DNA of 16,028 nucleotides from contig JANYDI010000010.1 of assembly GCA_025363695.1 (NCBI GenBank), positions 1-16,028 on the forward strand, given 5' to 3'. The notes under the pieces were generated by a model that had not been told where the DNA came from, did not search any database, and was given only the letters and a program-made list of their open reading frames with translations. The stretch is from Opitutia bacterium. GTDB lineage: Bacteria; Verrucomicrobiota; Verrucomicrobiia; Opitutales; JANYDI01. Positions 7,056-14,604 of this stretch are shown in pieces. Positions within the stretch are counted from its first letter, which is position 1, and each line of letters opens with the position of its first letter. A program made the translations under genes and the position numbers.

Positions 7056-8867
7056 ATGGAGATACAGGTAAAAGCGCTTACAAAGGGGTACGGTCAACGC
7101 GTGCTGTTTTCGGATGTCAATTTTTGCATTGGGGACGGCGAGCGTTGTGCGCTCGTGGGGCTCAATGGGTCGGGAAAGTCGACGTTTCTGAAAATACTCT
7201 CGGGTGAGGAAAGCTACGACAGCGGCAGCATTGTTATCCCGCAAAACTGCCGCATTGGTAGCCTCGCTCAGCACCGTATTTTTACAGGGGCTACGCTGGT
7301 GGACGAGGCGGTCCTGGGGCTTCCGGAGGAATTGCGGGATGAAACCTACCGCGTAGAACGGCTGCTCAGCGGGCTGGGCTTTGACAAAAGCGCCTTTAGC
7401 GCACCTCCAGGCAGCTTTTCTAGCGGCTTTCAGCTGCGGCTGTCTCTGTGTAAGGCCCTTGCTGGGGAACCGCATTTGCTCATTTTAGACGAGCCGACCA
7501 ACTATTTGGACATCTTGTCTATTCGCTGGCTTGAGGGTTTTTTGAAAAAATGGGACGGGCAAATTGTTTTTGTCTCGCACGATCGCAGCTTTGTCAATGC
7601 CGTGTGCACGCACGTGTTGGGCATCAAGCATGGTCAGATCCGCAAAAACAAGGGCTCCCTGGAGGATTACGGCACCTTTGTTACCGCGCAGGAGCAGACG
7701 CATGAAAACCGCCGCATCAATCTAGAAAAAAAGAAGGCCCACATGATGGCCTTTGTGGAGCGTTTTGGCGCCAAAGCCAGTAAGGCCGCTCAGGCCCAGT
7801 CACGCATGAAGGCCGTGGAAAAACTGGAGACCATCGAAGCCCTGAGCAGCGAAAATACGCTGGACTTTGACTTTACTTACAAAACCATCCCTGGCAGGCA
7901 AATGATTAATGCTAAAAGCATTGATTTTGCCTATCATCCTGAGACCCCGCTGATCCAAAACCTCAACCTCGAGGTCCTTTCGGGTGAACGTCTGGCCATT
8001 ATCGGTAAAAACGGTCAAGGAAAATCCACGCTCTTGCGCGTCTTGCTGGGTGAGCTGCGCTTCCAAAAAGGCGAGATCAAAAAAGCCCCACCCGTGACCA
8101 TTGCTTACTTTGGGCAATCGCACATCGACCAGCTCGATCTGAGTTTAACCGTCGAGCAGACCCTTGTTGAGGCCTTTCCACATGTGGCCTACGGCCGTAT
8201 ACGCGCCGTTTGTGGCGCTATGCTGTTTTCAGGCGATGATGTCAAAAAACGCGTCCAAGTCCTTTCCGGGGGAGAACGCAGCCGTGTGCTGTTAGCTAAA
8301 ATCATCCTCACGCCCGCTAATTTACTGCTTCTGGACGAGCCCACGCACCACCTGGACATGGAGTCCATTGAGGCCCTCATGGACGCCATCAAGCGCTTCC
8401 AAGGCTCGGTTATGCTCGTTTCACACGATGAATCCGTCCTGAAGACCTTTGGGGCCGAAAAGCTCATCGTCTGTCAAAAAAGCAGCCAATCCGTCTTCTG
8501 GGGCTCCTACGATGCCTTTGTCGCCAAAAACGGCTGGCAAGACAATGCCGAAGACCCCAGTGGCCCCAGCCGCAGCAATAGCAAAGACGACCGCAAAGGC
8601 CGTGCCCAGCAAGTCCAGGAACGCTCACGCGCCCTGCGTCCGATTCGCGAAAAACTAGCAGCCAACGAGGAACAAATCACCACCCTGGAGGACCGCATCC
8701 GCGCCATCGAAAAAATCCTAGAAACCCCCGAAATCCTCCCCCACCACGAACTCTGCACCCTCTCCGAAGAACACAAGTGCTCCAACGACGCCCTCAATGC
8801 CTGCTATGACGTCCTCGCCGCGTTGGCGCAGGAGGAGGCGGATGTCCTAGCGCAATATGTGGTTTGA
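7056..8867 (+). CDS. ABC-F family ATPase (Uup/YheS-like, duplicated ABC domains)
   Basis: This is a soluble protein with two ABC ATPase domains and no membrane segments, typical of ribosome-associated ABC-F proteins. Domain 1 has Walker A GLNGSGKST (35-43), signature SSGFQLRLSL, Walker B LLILDEPTNYLD and switch SHDRSF. A charged linker follows. Domain 2 has Walker A GKNGQGKST, signature LSGGERSRVLL, Walker B LLLLDEPTHHLD and SHDESV. The C-terminal approximately 90 residues are charged and helical, as in Uup/YheS-type members. The first signature reads SSG instead of SGG. The start chosen is ATG at 7056 because the conserved N-terminus MEIQVKALTKGYG begins there; upstream codons belong to the repeat. 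The start is preceded by CATTAACC and has no Shine-Dalgarno. The TGA stop lies in the TTTGAGGG end of the next palindrome. The exact subfamily, and any link to antibiotic protection, cannot be decided. Confidence 0.93.
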   Translation: MEIQVKALTKGYGQRVLFSDVNFCIGDGERCALVGLNGSGKSTFLKILSGEESYDSGSIVIPQNCRIGSLAQHRIFTGATLVDEAVLGLPEELRDETYRVERLLSGLGFDKSAFSAPPGSFSSGFQLRLSLCKALAGEPHLLILDEPTNYLDILSIRWLEGFLKKWDGQIVFVSHDRSFVNAVCTHVLGIKHGQIRKNKGSLEDYGTFVTAQEQTHENRRINLEKKKAHMMAFVERFGAKASKAAQAQSRMKAVEKLETIEALSSENTLDFDFTYKTIPGRQMINAKSIDFAYHPETPLIQNLNLEVLSGERLAIIGKNGQGKSTLLRVLLGELRFQKGEIKKAPPVTIAYFGQSHIDQLDLSLTVEQTLVEAFPHVAYGRIRAVCGAMLFSGDDVKKRVQVLSGGERSRVLLAKIILTPANLLLLDEPTHHLDMESIEALMDAIKRFQGSVMLVSHDESVLKTFGAEKLIVCQKSSQSVFWGSYDAFVAKNGWQDNAEDPSGPSRSNSKDDRKGRAQQVQERSRALRPIREKLAANEEQITTLEDRIRAIEKILETPEILPHHELCTLSEEHKCSNDALNACYDVLAALAQEEADVLAQYVV

Positions 8868-8971
8868 GGGGGTGCATTGGGGCTTGATGCTTCGGAATGG
8901 AAGTGACTCACGCACCTTGAGTGCGCTACGCACTTCCCTTCCTTGCCTGAAGCCCCAATGCACCCCTCAAA
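8863..8971. repeat. TTTGAGGG palindrome
   Basis: The outer arms TTTGAGGGGGTGCATTGGGG and CCCCAATGCACCCCTCAAA are near-perfect inverted copies. Inside, GGAATGGAAGTG pairs with CACTTCCCTTCC with a few mismatches, and a small hairpin built on GTGCGCTACGCAC sits near the centre. A second copy lies at 11691-11797 and a half copy at 14564-14604, each joined to the same side of an element arm. Confidence 0.8.
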
Positions 8972-9135
8972 CCGGCTTGAAGCAGTTCATGAAATACTCC
9001 CGGATCGCTTCGCGATCTGTGGAGGGCCTTGTATGCCCACTCCCGATGGGCAATTTTACTAAAATGCGCCAGCATTTTATAAAATTGCCCATCGGAAAGG
9101 GGATCCAAGGGGAGCTCGCTCCCCTTGGCCCTTTA
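8863..9135. repeat. TAAAGGG element copy 5: TTTGAGGG palindrome plus right arm only
   Basis: A palindrome (8863-8971) is followed by a lone right arm (8972-9135). The arm has H3 GATCGC/GCGATC (loop TTC), GGAGGGCCTTGTAT (minus-strand box ATACAAGG), H2 with stem CGATGGGCAATTTTA, GGATCC, H1 (stem AAGGGGAG, loop CTCG) and CCTTGGCCCTTTA. No left arm is present: the palindrome begins inside the stop codon of the ABC-F gene. The right end is 15 bases before the hemF start. The copy is the mirror image of 11531-11797. Confidence 0.85.
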
Positions 9136-9150
9136 TAAAAAAACATTACC

Positions 9151-10050
9151 ATGCAATCACTCATCCACCTAGTCCATACCTGGCTCACGGGCTGGCAAGA
9201 GCGTGTCACGCAGGCGCTCCAAACGGCCGATGCTGACCTGCTGATCACGGAAGACCCGTGGGAGCACGCAAGCGGCGGCTCGGGGCTGACCCGGGTGATG
9301 CGCGGCGCGTTTTTTGAGAAGGCTGGGGTCAACTTCTCGCATGTCCAGGGTCCGGAGCTTCCGGCAGCGGCTACACGCCTGAGGCCCCACTTGGCTGGAG
9401 CGCCCTTTGAGGCTGTAGGGACGTCGATTGTGATCCACCCGAAAAATCCCTTTGTGCCGACGGCCCATGCTAACTTGCGCTTTATCAGCGTCACACAGCC
9501 TTCTGAAAAAGCCCTAGGATGGTTTGGCGGCGGCTTTGATTTAACGCCCTACTATCCCTTTGAGGAAGACGCCCAGCACTGGCACCGCTGCGCCAAACGG
9601 GCTTGCGACAGTCTTCACTCCGAGGCCTACGAGCACTACAAGGAAGCCTGCGATAGCTACTTTTTTTTGCCGCATCGCAATGAAACCCGCGGCATAGGCG
9701 GGGTGTTTTTTGACGATCTTGTGGAGCCGAACCTAAAGACGGTTTTTGGCTTCACTCAGGCTCTGGGCCTGGAATTTATCGATGCCTATTTGCCCATTGT
9801 TGAAAAACGCAAAAACATCCACTACACGCCTGAGCAAAAGGCGTTCCAAAAGCAGCGACGTGGCCGCTATGTAGAGTTTAACTTGCTCTACGACCGCGGG
9901 ACGCATTTTGGCCTGCAATCCAAGGGGCGCACGGAGTCCATCCTCATGTCCCTGCCGCCTGAAGTTTCCTGGGACTACGCCGTGAGCTACCCCACGGGCA
10001 CCCCCGAAGCTGAGTTGCTTGACTTTCTAAAGCCTCGCCGTTATTTGTAG
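9151..10050 (+). CDS. hemF: Oxygen-dependent coproporphyrinogen III oxidase HemF
   Basis: HemF oxidatively decarboxylates coproporphyrinogen III to protoporphyrinogen IX with O2, a late step of haem synthesis in the cytoplasm. The 299 residues match the usual length. The family blocks are all present: GGSGLTRVMRG (42-52) with FEKAGVNFSHV (55-65), WFGGGFDLTPYYPFEED (124-140), RGIGGVFFDD (180-189), and RRGRYVEFNLLYDRG (236-250) with THFGLQSKGR (251-260). Histidines at 96, 106, 145 and 175 fall at the positions used for metal binding and catalysis in the E. coli enzyme. The start ATG is preceded by CATTACC with no Shine-Dalgarno and lies 15 bases after the repeat end. It is first in an operon with the VC0807-like gene and surE. 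Its presence implies an organism that makes haem in the presence of oxygen. Confidence 0.97.
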   Translation: MQSLIHLVHTWLTGWQERVTQALQTADADLLITEDPWEHASGGSGLTRVMRGAFFEKAGVNFSHVQGPELPAAATRLRPHLAGAPFEAVGTSIVIHPKNPFVPTAHANLRFISVTQPSEKALGWFGGGFDLTPYYPFEEDAQHWHRCAKRACDSLHSEAYEHYKEACDSYFFLPHRNETRGIGGVFFDDLVEPNLKTVFGFTQALGLEFIDAYLPIVEKRKNIHYTPEQKAFQKQRRGRYVEFNLLYDRGTHFGLQSKGRTESILMSLPPEVSWDYAVSYPTGTPEAELLDFLKPRRYL

Positions 10051-10058
10051 CATTAACC

Positions 10059-10763
10059 ATGAACAGTACTGCTACGGCCAAAAAAAGGGAGCCGCTCACG
10101 CTCAACCTCTTACTCAACCTCCTGCTGCCTTCGCTGCTGATGCTTAAGGGCGAAAAATATTTCGGATGGTCCCCAAAGCTCAGCTTAGGGCTCGCCTTGG
10201 CTTTACCCCTGGGCTATGGGTGTTACGATTTTTTTGTTGCCAAGCGGGCCAATTTTTTCTCGATCATAGGCTTTGTGAGCCTGCTGCTCACGGGCGGCAT
10301 TGGCCTGTTGTCGCTCCCCAAGGAATGGATTGCCATCAAGGAAGCGGCAGTACCTTTGGTTCTGGGCACCCTCGTCTTGGCCTCGGCCGCTACGCCCTAC
10401 CCTTTGGTAAAAAAACTCCTGTGCAATCCCGACGTCCTCAACATGCCCTTGGTTTATGAGCAACTCCAGCGCCAGGCCAACCAGGCCGCGTTTGACGCCC
10501 TGTTGCGACGCTGTACCTACCTGGTCTCGACGTCTTTTTTGCTCAGCGCTGGACTCAATTTTATCCTCGCCAAAGCCATTGTCCATAGCGAAAGCGGCAC
10601 GCCTGCCTTTACTCAGGAAATAGGCCACATGAACCTACTCACCTATCCCGTCATTGTCCTGCCTTGCACCCTGGTCATGCTGTTTACCGTCTTTTTCCTC
10701 GTCCGTGGCATCAAACAACTCACGGGGCTCCCGATGGAAAGCATTCTCAAGCATAAGACATGA
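10059..10763 (+). CDS. VC0807-like polytopic membrane protein
   Basis: This is a 234-residue hydrophobic protein with roughly six membrane segments, near residues 16-34, 40-62, 69-90, 96-113, 153-173 and 190-215. The pattern, the basic FVAKRANFFSIIGFVSLLLTGG stretch after the second segment (in pieces: FVAKRANFFS, IIGFVSLLLTGG) and the overall size resemble the poorly characterised VC0807 family. No catalytic motif is visible and the function is unknown. The gene starts eight bases after hemF and its TGA overlaps the surE ATG by four bases (ATGA, 10760-10763), so all three are very likely co-translated. The start follows CATTAACC without a Shine-Dalgarno. The family call rests on recall of overall pattern only. 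Confidence 0.72.
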   Translation: MNSTATAKKREPLTLNLLLNLLLPSLLMLKGEKYFGWSPKLSLGLALALPLGYGCYDFFVAKRANFFSIIGFVSLLLTGGIGLLSLPKEWIAIKEAAVPLVLGTLVLASAATPYPLVKKLLCNPDVLNMPLVYEQLQRQANQAAFDALLRRCTYLVSTSFLLSAGLNFILAKAIVHSESGTPAFTQEIGHMNLLTYPVIVLPCTLVMLFTVFFLVRGIKQLTGLPMESILKHKT

Positions 10764-11533
10764 GCGATTTACCGACCTATCTCATTACGAACGACGACGG
10801 CATAGACTCCCCGTTTTTGCGCATTTGGGTAGAAGTGCTGATATCCCAAGCGCAGGTCGTGGTTGTTGCGCCGCTTAAGGACCAAAGCGGCGTGGGCCGA
10901 AAAGTGACCACTCGCAGAGAAGTCCACCTCAAACCCTACGATGCCCTGCCCTGTCCCGCATGGACACTCGATGGCACGCCCACCGACTGCGTCAATATTG
11001 CCCTAAGCCACCTGCTCCCAAAGCCGCCACAAGCCGTTCTTTCCGGCATCAATATTAGCTCCAATGTGGGCTTCCCCATCCTGCTGAGCTCAGGCACCTT
11101 TGCCGGCGCTTCCGAAGGAGCCCTGTGGAATCTCCCCTCCTGGGCCGTTTCTTTTCAGCTCTCTAGCGCGATCTACCATGCCCTCCGAGACCTCAAAACC
11201 CCGCATAATCCTCGCCTCCTTGATCCGCTCCTCCCCATCGTGCGTATCGCCGCTGAGCGCACGCTCCCGCTCATCTCCGAAAGCACCCGCAGCCCCAACA
11301 ACACTGCCATCGTCCACAACCTCAATTTCCCAAGCACCCTAAGCCACGACACCCCCATCACCCAGGTCCCCCCGATCCGCCTCACCCACAGGTCCTTTTT
11401 TAAACCCACCGGCACCCCCCACGTCTACCGCTTCAGCAACCCCAAGGACCCGCATTCAGCAGAACTCTGCGACGCCTCGGCGCTAGCGCGGGGAGAAATA
11501 GCGTTGTCGCAAATAAAGGTGGGAGAATGTTAA
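10760..11533 (+). CDS. surE: 5'/3'-nucleotidase SurE
   Basis: SurE is a metal-dependent phosphatase acting on nucleoside monophosphates in the cytoplasm. The N-terminal NDDG metal site (11-14), APLKDQSGVGR (37-47, with the metal-binding Ser in QSG), GTPTDCVNIAL (72-82), SGINISSNVG (95-104) and SSGTFAGASEG (110-120) follow the family order. The segment after SGIN deviates from the usual GxNxG by having SSNVG, but the asparagine is kept. The length of 257 is normal. The start overlaps the preceding stop by four bases. The TAA stop (11531-11533) is the terminal TAA of the next repeat element. The third position in an operon with hemF and a membrane protein gives no obvious pathway link. Confidence 0.93.
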   Translation: MSDLPTYLITNDDGIDSPFLRIWVEVLISQAQVVVVAPLKDQSGVGRKVTTRREVHLKPYDALPCPAWTLDGTPTDCVNIALSHLLPKPPQAVLSGINISSNVGFPILLSSGTFAGASEGALWNLPSWAVSFQLSSAIYHALRDLKTPHNPRLLDPLLPIVRIAAERTLPLISESTRSPNNTAIVHNLNFPSTLSHDTPITQVPPIRLTHRSFFKPTGTPHVYRFSNPKDPHSAELCDASALARGEIALSQIKVGEC

Positions 11534-11797
11534 AGGGCCAAGGGGCACTCGTGCCCCTTAGGATCCCCTTTCGATAGCGATTTTGCGAAATACTACGTAT
11601 TTCGACAAAATCGCTATCGGGAAGGGTGATACTAAGGCCCTCCCGGATCGCTTCGCGATCAGGAGCATTGGAAGACGTGCTTCAACCCGATTTGAGGGTG
11701 GCATTGGGGGTTCAGGCAAGGAAGGGAAGTGCGTAGCGCACTACGGTGCGTGAGACACTTCCATTCCGCAGCATCAACCCCTAATGCCGCCCTCAAA
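11531..11797. repeat. TAAAGGG element copy 6: left arm plus TTTGAGGG palindrome
   Basis: The left arm starts at TAAAGGGCCAAGGGG (11531). It has H1 with stem GGGGCAC/GTGCCCC, GGATCC, H2 with stem CGATAGCGATTTTG and inner stem GAAATAC/GTATTTC, the ATACTAAG box, and H3 GATCGC/GCGATC. After about 30 bases it runs into a TTTGAGGG palindrome (11691-11797, outer arms TTTGAGGGTGGCATTGGGG and TAATGCCGCCCTCAAA). No right arm follows. Instead the convergent membrane-protein gene ends here, its TGA (11800..11798) abutting the palindrome. It is the mirror image of copy 5. Confidence 0.85.
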
Positions 11798-12517
11798 TCA
11801 ACTCTTGGGGGGTTGGGATATGGAAATTCTATCCCCCATAACACTGACATCCGTGAGACGCTGCCAGACAGGATAGAGCTCCTTGTACTCCTTGGTCGCG
11901 TAAAAAATGGGAATAACCATACCCATAAAAATATCCTGTATCCACGAATTACTCGGCAAAGCGGCAGCCCCTAAAGAAAGCTCGTTCGTGCAGAACTGAA
12001 ATAGCTTCCGATCCCCAACCTTTTGGCTCCTGAAGGTACCTTTGGCATGAAGCATAAACGTTTTTTCTGAACCCAACACAGAAATATGAATCGGCACCAA
12101 CACCCAAAGCGCGCTGAGCTGGAGCTTAAATCGGGGCGAATCGGGCCACATGTCAAAAAAAGTGGATTTTTTTGTAACATGCCAGTCCTTACTAAAAGCC
12201 CCAACAGCCCAATCGTTGAGGTGTTTTTCGTTTAAAAAAAGGGTCGTGGGCTCACCCCTCAAATACGCCCGACGCAGGATTTGCCAGTAATCCTTATCCA
12301 CGGTATCCGAGTACATGGGCGGATTTTTAAAAAAAAGCGGGGCCTCCGCATGTGCAAACTGGACAAAAGCCACTACGGCTCCCATAGGAATCAGCAGTAA
12401 AACCAAGATAAAAGTAAAAAACGGGTAAGTGAGTTGTGCGGGGGAATCGAATTCCACAGCCACCTCCGCCATTTCCGCTGCTACTGCTTTTTTTTCTATT
12501 TTTGTCTCTGTCTCCAT
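11798..12517 (-). CDS. Unknown single-span membrane protein
   Basis: I do not recognise the family. The 239-residue protein starts with an acidic, Lys/Glu/Ala-rich cytoplasmic-like segment (1-28), followed by one clear membrane span (about 32-53, FFTFILVLLLIPMGAVVAFV). The rest would be outside the cytoplasmic membrane. The outer part has mixed hydrophobic and aromatic residues (for example FFKNPPMYSD, LRGEPTTLFLNEKHLNDWAV and SNSWIQDIFMGMVIPIFYA) and no cysteine pair or catalytic motif that I can name. ATG at 12517 has a weak AAGG eight bases upstream. It lies 67 bases behind the FmdB gene on the same strand and may be in its operon. The stop touches the end of the TTTGAGGG palindrome. Confidence 0.8.
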   Translation of the reverse strand: METETKIEKKAVAAEMAEVAVEFDSPAQLTYPFFTFILVLLLIPMGAVVAFVQFAHAEAPLFFKNPPMYSDTVDKDYWQILRRAYLRGEPTTLFLNEKHLNDWAVGAFSKDWHVTKKSTFFDMWPDSPRFKLQLSALWVLVPIHISVLGSEKTFMLHAKGTFRSQKVGDRKLFQFCTNELSLGAAALPSNSWIQDIFMGMVIPIFYATKEYKELYPVWQRLTDVSVMGDRISISQPPKS

Positions 12518-12584
12518 AGGACTAGCCTTGTCTTAAGAAGCTGAACACAATAAGAGGAAAACGCAAGTTATTTTTGATAAAAAG

Positions 12585-12836
12585 CTATTTTTTACAACAA
12601 TTCGGCTTCGCGCAGCTGTGTCCAGTAGCCCCGTCAGATACAGCAGGCGCTGAAGTTCTGTAGTCGGTCGTATAAAAACCGCTACCCTTGAAAATAAGAC
12701 CGCTACCCGCGCCTATGCGCCGTACAAAATGCTCCAAATGGCACTTGGGGCAGCGCGTCAAAGGGGCCTCGCTCATAGACTGAAATATTTCGCCCTCATA
12801 ATGGCAATGCGTGCACTGATAATCGTAATTTGGCAT
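12585..12836 (-). CDS. FmdB-family zinc-ribbon protein
   Basis: This is an 83-residue small regulatory-type protein with the FmdB/CxxC_CxxC_SSSS signature. It starts MPNYDYQC, with zinc-ribbon cysteines C8-x2-C11 and C29-x2-C32, then the GSGFYTTDYR stretch typical of the family. The C-terminal tail is serine/alanine-rich and ends in a cysteine-rich KPNCCKK. ATG at 12836 is chosen over a much longer frame because homology begins exactly there; the upstream part overlaps the divergent riboswitch and symporter. No clear Shine-Dalgarno. It is divergent from the TPP-riboswitch-controlled symporter and upstream of the unknown membrane protein. The biological role of the family is poorly defined. 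Confidence 0.88.
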   Translation of the reverse strand: MPNYDYQCTHCHYEGEIFQSMSEAPLTRCPKCHLEHFVRRIGAGSGLIFKGSGFYTTDYRTSAPAVSDGATGHSCAKPNCCKK

Positions 12837-12866
12837 AACCGCATCGTGCAAGAACCAAACTATAAA

Positions 12867-12880
12867 GTCAAGCCTTGACA
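12867..12880. promoter_or_regulatory. Back-to-back TTGAC boxes between fmdB-type and symporter genes
   Basis: GTCAAG-C-CTTGAC (12867-12879) is a perfect inverted repeat that gives TTGACA on the plus strand (12875-12880) and TTGACT on the minus strand. It could be overlapping divergent -35 boxes, or a small operator. No convincing -10 box lies at the right distance on either strand, so the promoter reading is weak. Confidence 0.28.
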
Positions 12881-12912
12881 GGAGTAAAAAAAAACACAAG
12901 GGTCGTTTCGAA

Positions 12913-13012
12913 ATACCAGGGGTGCCCATATATAATGGTGCTGAGAAAAACCCTAAGAGCCTTTGAACAAGGTTTAAACCGGATCTGGGTAATGCCAGCG
13001 TAGGGAGCGTAT
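12913..13012 (+). promoter_or_regulatory. TPP riboswitch (THI element)
   Basis: The conserved thiamine-pyrophosphate aptamer is present in order. P1 is ATAC (12913-12916) with GTAT (13009-13012). The 5' strand of P2 is AGGGGTGC (12918-12925). P3 is CCAT with ATGG. The pyrimidine-sensing box is GCTGAGA (12940-12946), followed by ACCCT closing P2. After an insertion come CCGGATCTGG, TAATGCCAG (P5) and GCGTAGGGAG (12999-13007, 3' side of P4). The ACCCT-to-P4 joining region is longer than usual and can form a small stem, CCTT/AAGG. The AGGGAG at the 3' end is also the Shine-Dalgarno of the symporter ATG at 13015. Binding of TPP should therefore hide the ribosome site, which implies translational repression by thiamine pyrophosphate. 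Confidence 0.94.
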
Positions 13013-13014
13013 CT

Positions 13015-14433
13015 ATGGAACACGATATTAACGGCTGGGCTGGCCTACTTTCAGCCTTCGATTGGGTCTTATTGCTTGGGCTTGTTGGGCTCAGCGTCGT
13101 CTTTGCAGCCTGGGGCGCCTTAAGAGCACCCAGGGAAGTCCCCAACACCGCTGAGGAAGCCATCCTCATGGGACGCGGGCTCTCAGGACCTTTGTTTGTC
13201 GCCACCCTGGTAGCCAGCTGGTATGGGGACATCGTCGGCGTCACGCAGCTGGCCTTTGAGGAAGGGGTTTATCAATTTATCACCCAAGGCCTTTGCTGGT
13301 ACGGCGGCTACCTGATTTTTGCCTTTTTTCTGGCTAAAAAAGCACGGCAAAGCCAAGCCCTCAGCCTCCCAGACCTCATTGGCAAACACTTTGGACCCCG
13401 TTGCGCCAAGGCTGCCACCTGCCTGATCATTGCCAAAATGCTCCCCATAACCTACTGCCTGGGCGTAGGTTACCTGCTTCAGGGGCTATGGCCAAGCCTT
13501 TCCTTGGGCAACGGCTGTCTTTTAGGCATGGCCTTTGTCGTTGGCTATTCGCTGTTTGGAGGCTTACGCGCCGTGGTTTGGTCGGACCTCATCCAGTGCC
13601 TCACCTTTTTTGCCGCCCTTTTTGCCGTGGTCCTGTGCGCCTATTTACGCTTCGGAGGGCTTGATTTCCTAAAAAGCCATGTTCCCCCTGCGCTCCTGAA
13701 CCCGCATCACAGCTGGGGCCGCATCGGCGTGTGGTTTGTAGTGGCCTCGATGACGACCCTCGTAAGCCCCGTGTTTTATCAGCGTTGCTTTGCCGCTAAA
13801 AGCGACCGCATTGCTCAATGGGGCATTGTAGGTTCCGTAGGCCTATGGATCCTCTTTGACTCCGCTGTGTGCCTGGGCGGCCTGTATGCACGAGCCGTCT
13901 GCCCCGACGCCCCCAGTGCCACAGCCTATGTGCATTTTTCCTTAGGGATACTCCCCTCAGGGCTACGCGGACTCTTCATCGCAGGCCTCTTTGCCACGCT
14001 CTTTTCAACCCTAGACACGCACCTGCATCTCGCTTCCACCACGCTGCGTTACGAACTTTTCCCAAAAATCCAAAAATACCTCAAGGAAGGCCTCCTGCTG
14101 AGCCTCCTAGCCAGCCTCACCCTCCTGATTTGTCTGCAACTCGAGCACCCGCACTTCGAGCTCCTCTGGCTCATCCGCAAACGCTACTTCATTGCCTGTC
14201 TGCTGTGCCCCATCGCCTTTTGCCTCCTGCTCCCAAAAACCCGCTCCGATACCCAGGGCCTCCTAGCCATGCTCGCCAGCGCCGTCACGATTACGTTTTG
14301 GCCAGGGGCTTGGGGGGATCCGCTAGTGCCCGGGTGTTTGGCGGGTTTGGTGAGCTTGGTGGCTGTAAGCAGTGAAGAAAAGGAAAAGGGCCAAGGGGAA
14401 AGGAAAGGGCCAAGGGGCGCTTGCGCCCCTTAG
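13015..14433 (+). CDS. SSS-family sodium:solute symporter, probable thiamine or thiamine-precursor importer
   Basis: This is a 472-residue polytopic protein with about 12-13 membrane segments. The sodium:solute symporter pattern is visible: an MGRGLSGPLFVATLVASWYG opening block (45-64) and SLPDLIGKHFG after the third span, followed by many hydrophobic segments. The substrate is inferred from the TPP riboswitch directly upstream. Riboswitch-linked SSS transporters of thiamine precursors (called ThiV in comparative genomics) are known, so HMP, another precursor or thiamine itself is likely. ATG at 13015 has AGGGAG eight bases upstream, inside the aptamer. The C-terminal tail (about 455-472, EEKEKGQGERKGPRGACAP) is encoded by the end of the following repeat, and the TAG stop lies in its outer hairpin, so the natural C-terminus has been replaced or extended. 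It could be a pantothenate/PanF-like symporter by fold, but the riboswitch argues otherwise. Confidence 0.88.
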   Translation: MEHDINGWAGLLSAFDWVLLLGLVGLSVVFAAWGALRAPREVPNTAEEAILMGRGLSGPLFVATLVASWYGDIVGVTQLAFEEGVYQFITQGLCWYGGYLIFAFFLAKKARQSQALSLPDLIGKHFGPRCAKAATCLIIAKMLPITYCLGVGYLLQGLWPSLSLGNGCLLGMAFVVGYSLFGGLRAVVWSDLIQCLTFFAALFAVVLCAYLRFGGLDFLKSHVPPALLNPHHSWGRIGVWFVVASMTTLVSPVFYQRCFAAKSDRIAQWGIVGSVGLWILFDSAVCLGGLYARAVCPDAPSATAYVHFSLGILPSGLRGLFIAGLFATLFSTLDTHLHLASTTLRYELFPKIQKYLKEGLLLSLLASLTLLICLQLEHPHFELLWLIRKRYFIACLLCPIAFCLLLPKTRSDTQGLLAMLASAVTITFWPGAWGDPLVPGCLAGLVSLVAVSSEEKEKGQGERKGPRGACAP

Positions 14434-14604
14434 GATCCCCTTTCCGATGGCGATTTATTAAAATATGAAATATTTTAATAAATCGCCATCGGGAATTGGT
14501 ATACTAAGGCCTCCCACGATCGCGAAGCGATCCGGGTGTATTTTATGAATTGCTTCGAGGCGGTTTGAGGGGGGCATTGGGCTCTAGTGTTGACGAAGTG
14601 ACTT

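Noticed and set aside
12931..12936. Perfect TATAAT as a promoter -10 box for the symporter
   Set aside because: It lies inside hairpin P3 of the TPP aptamer; a start there would remove the 5' half of the riboswitch.
12837..13244. Long upstream extension of the FmdB-type frame on the minus strand
   Set aside because: It lies opposite the TPP riboswitch and symporter start, and the family homology begins exactly at MPNYDYQC (12836).
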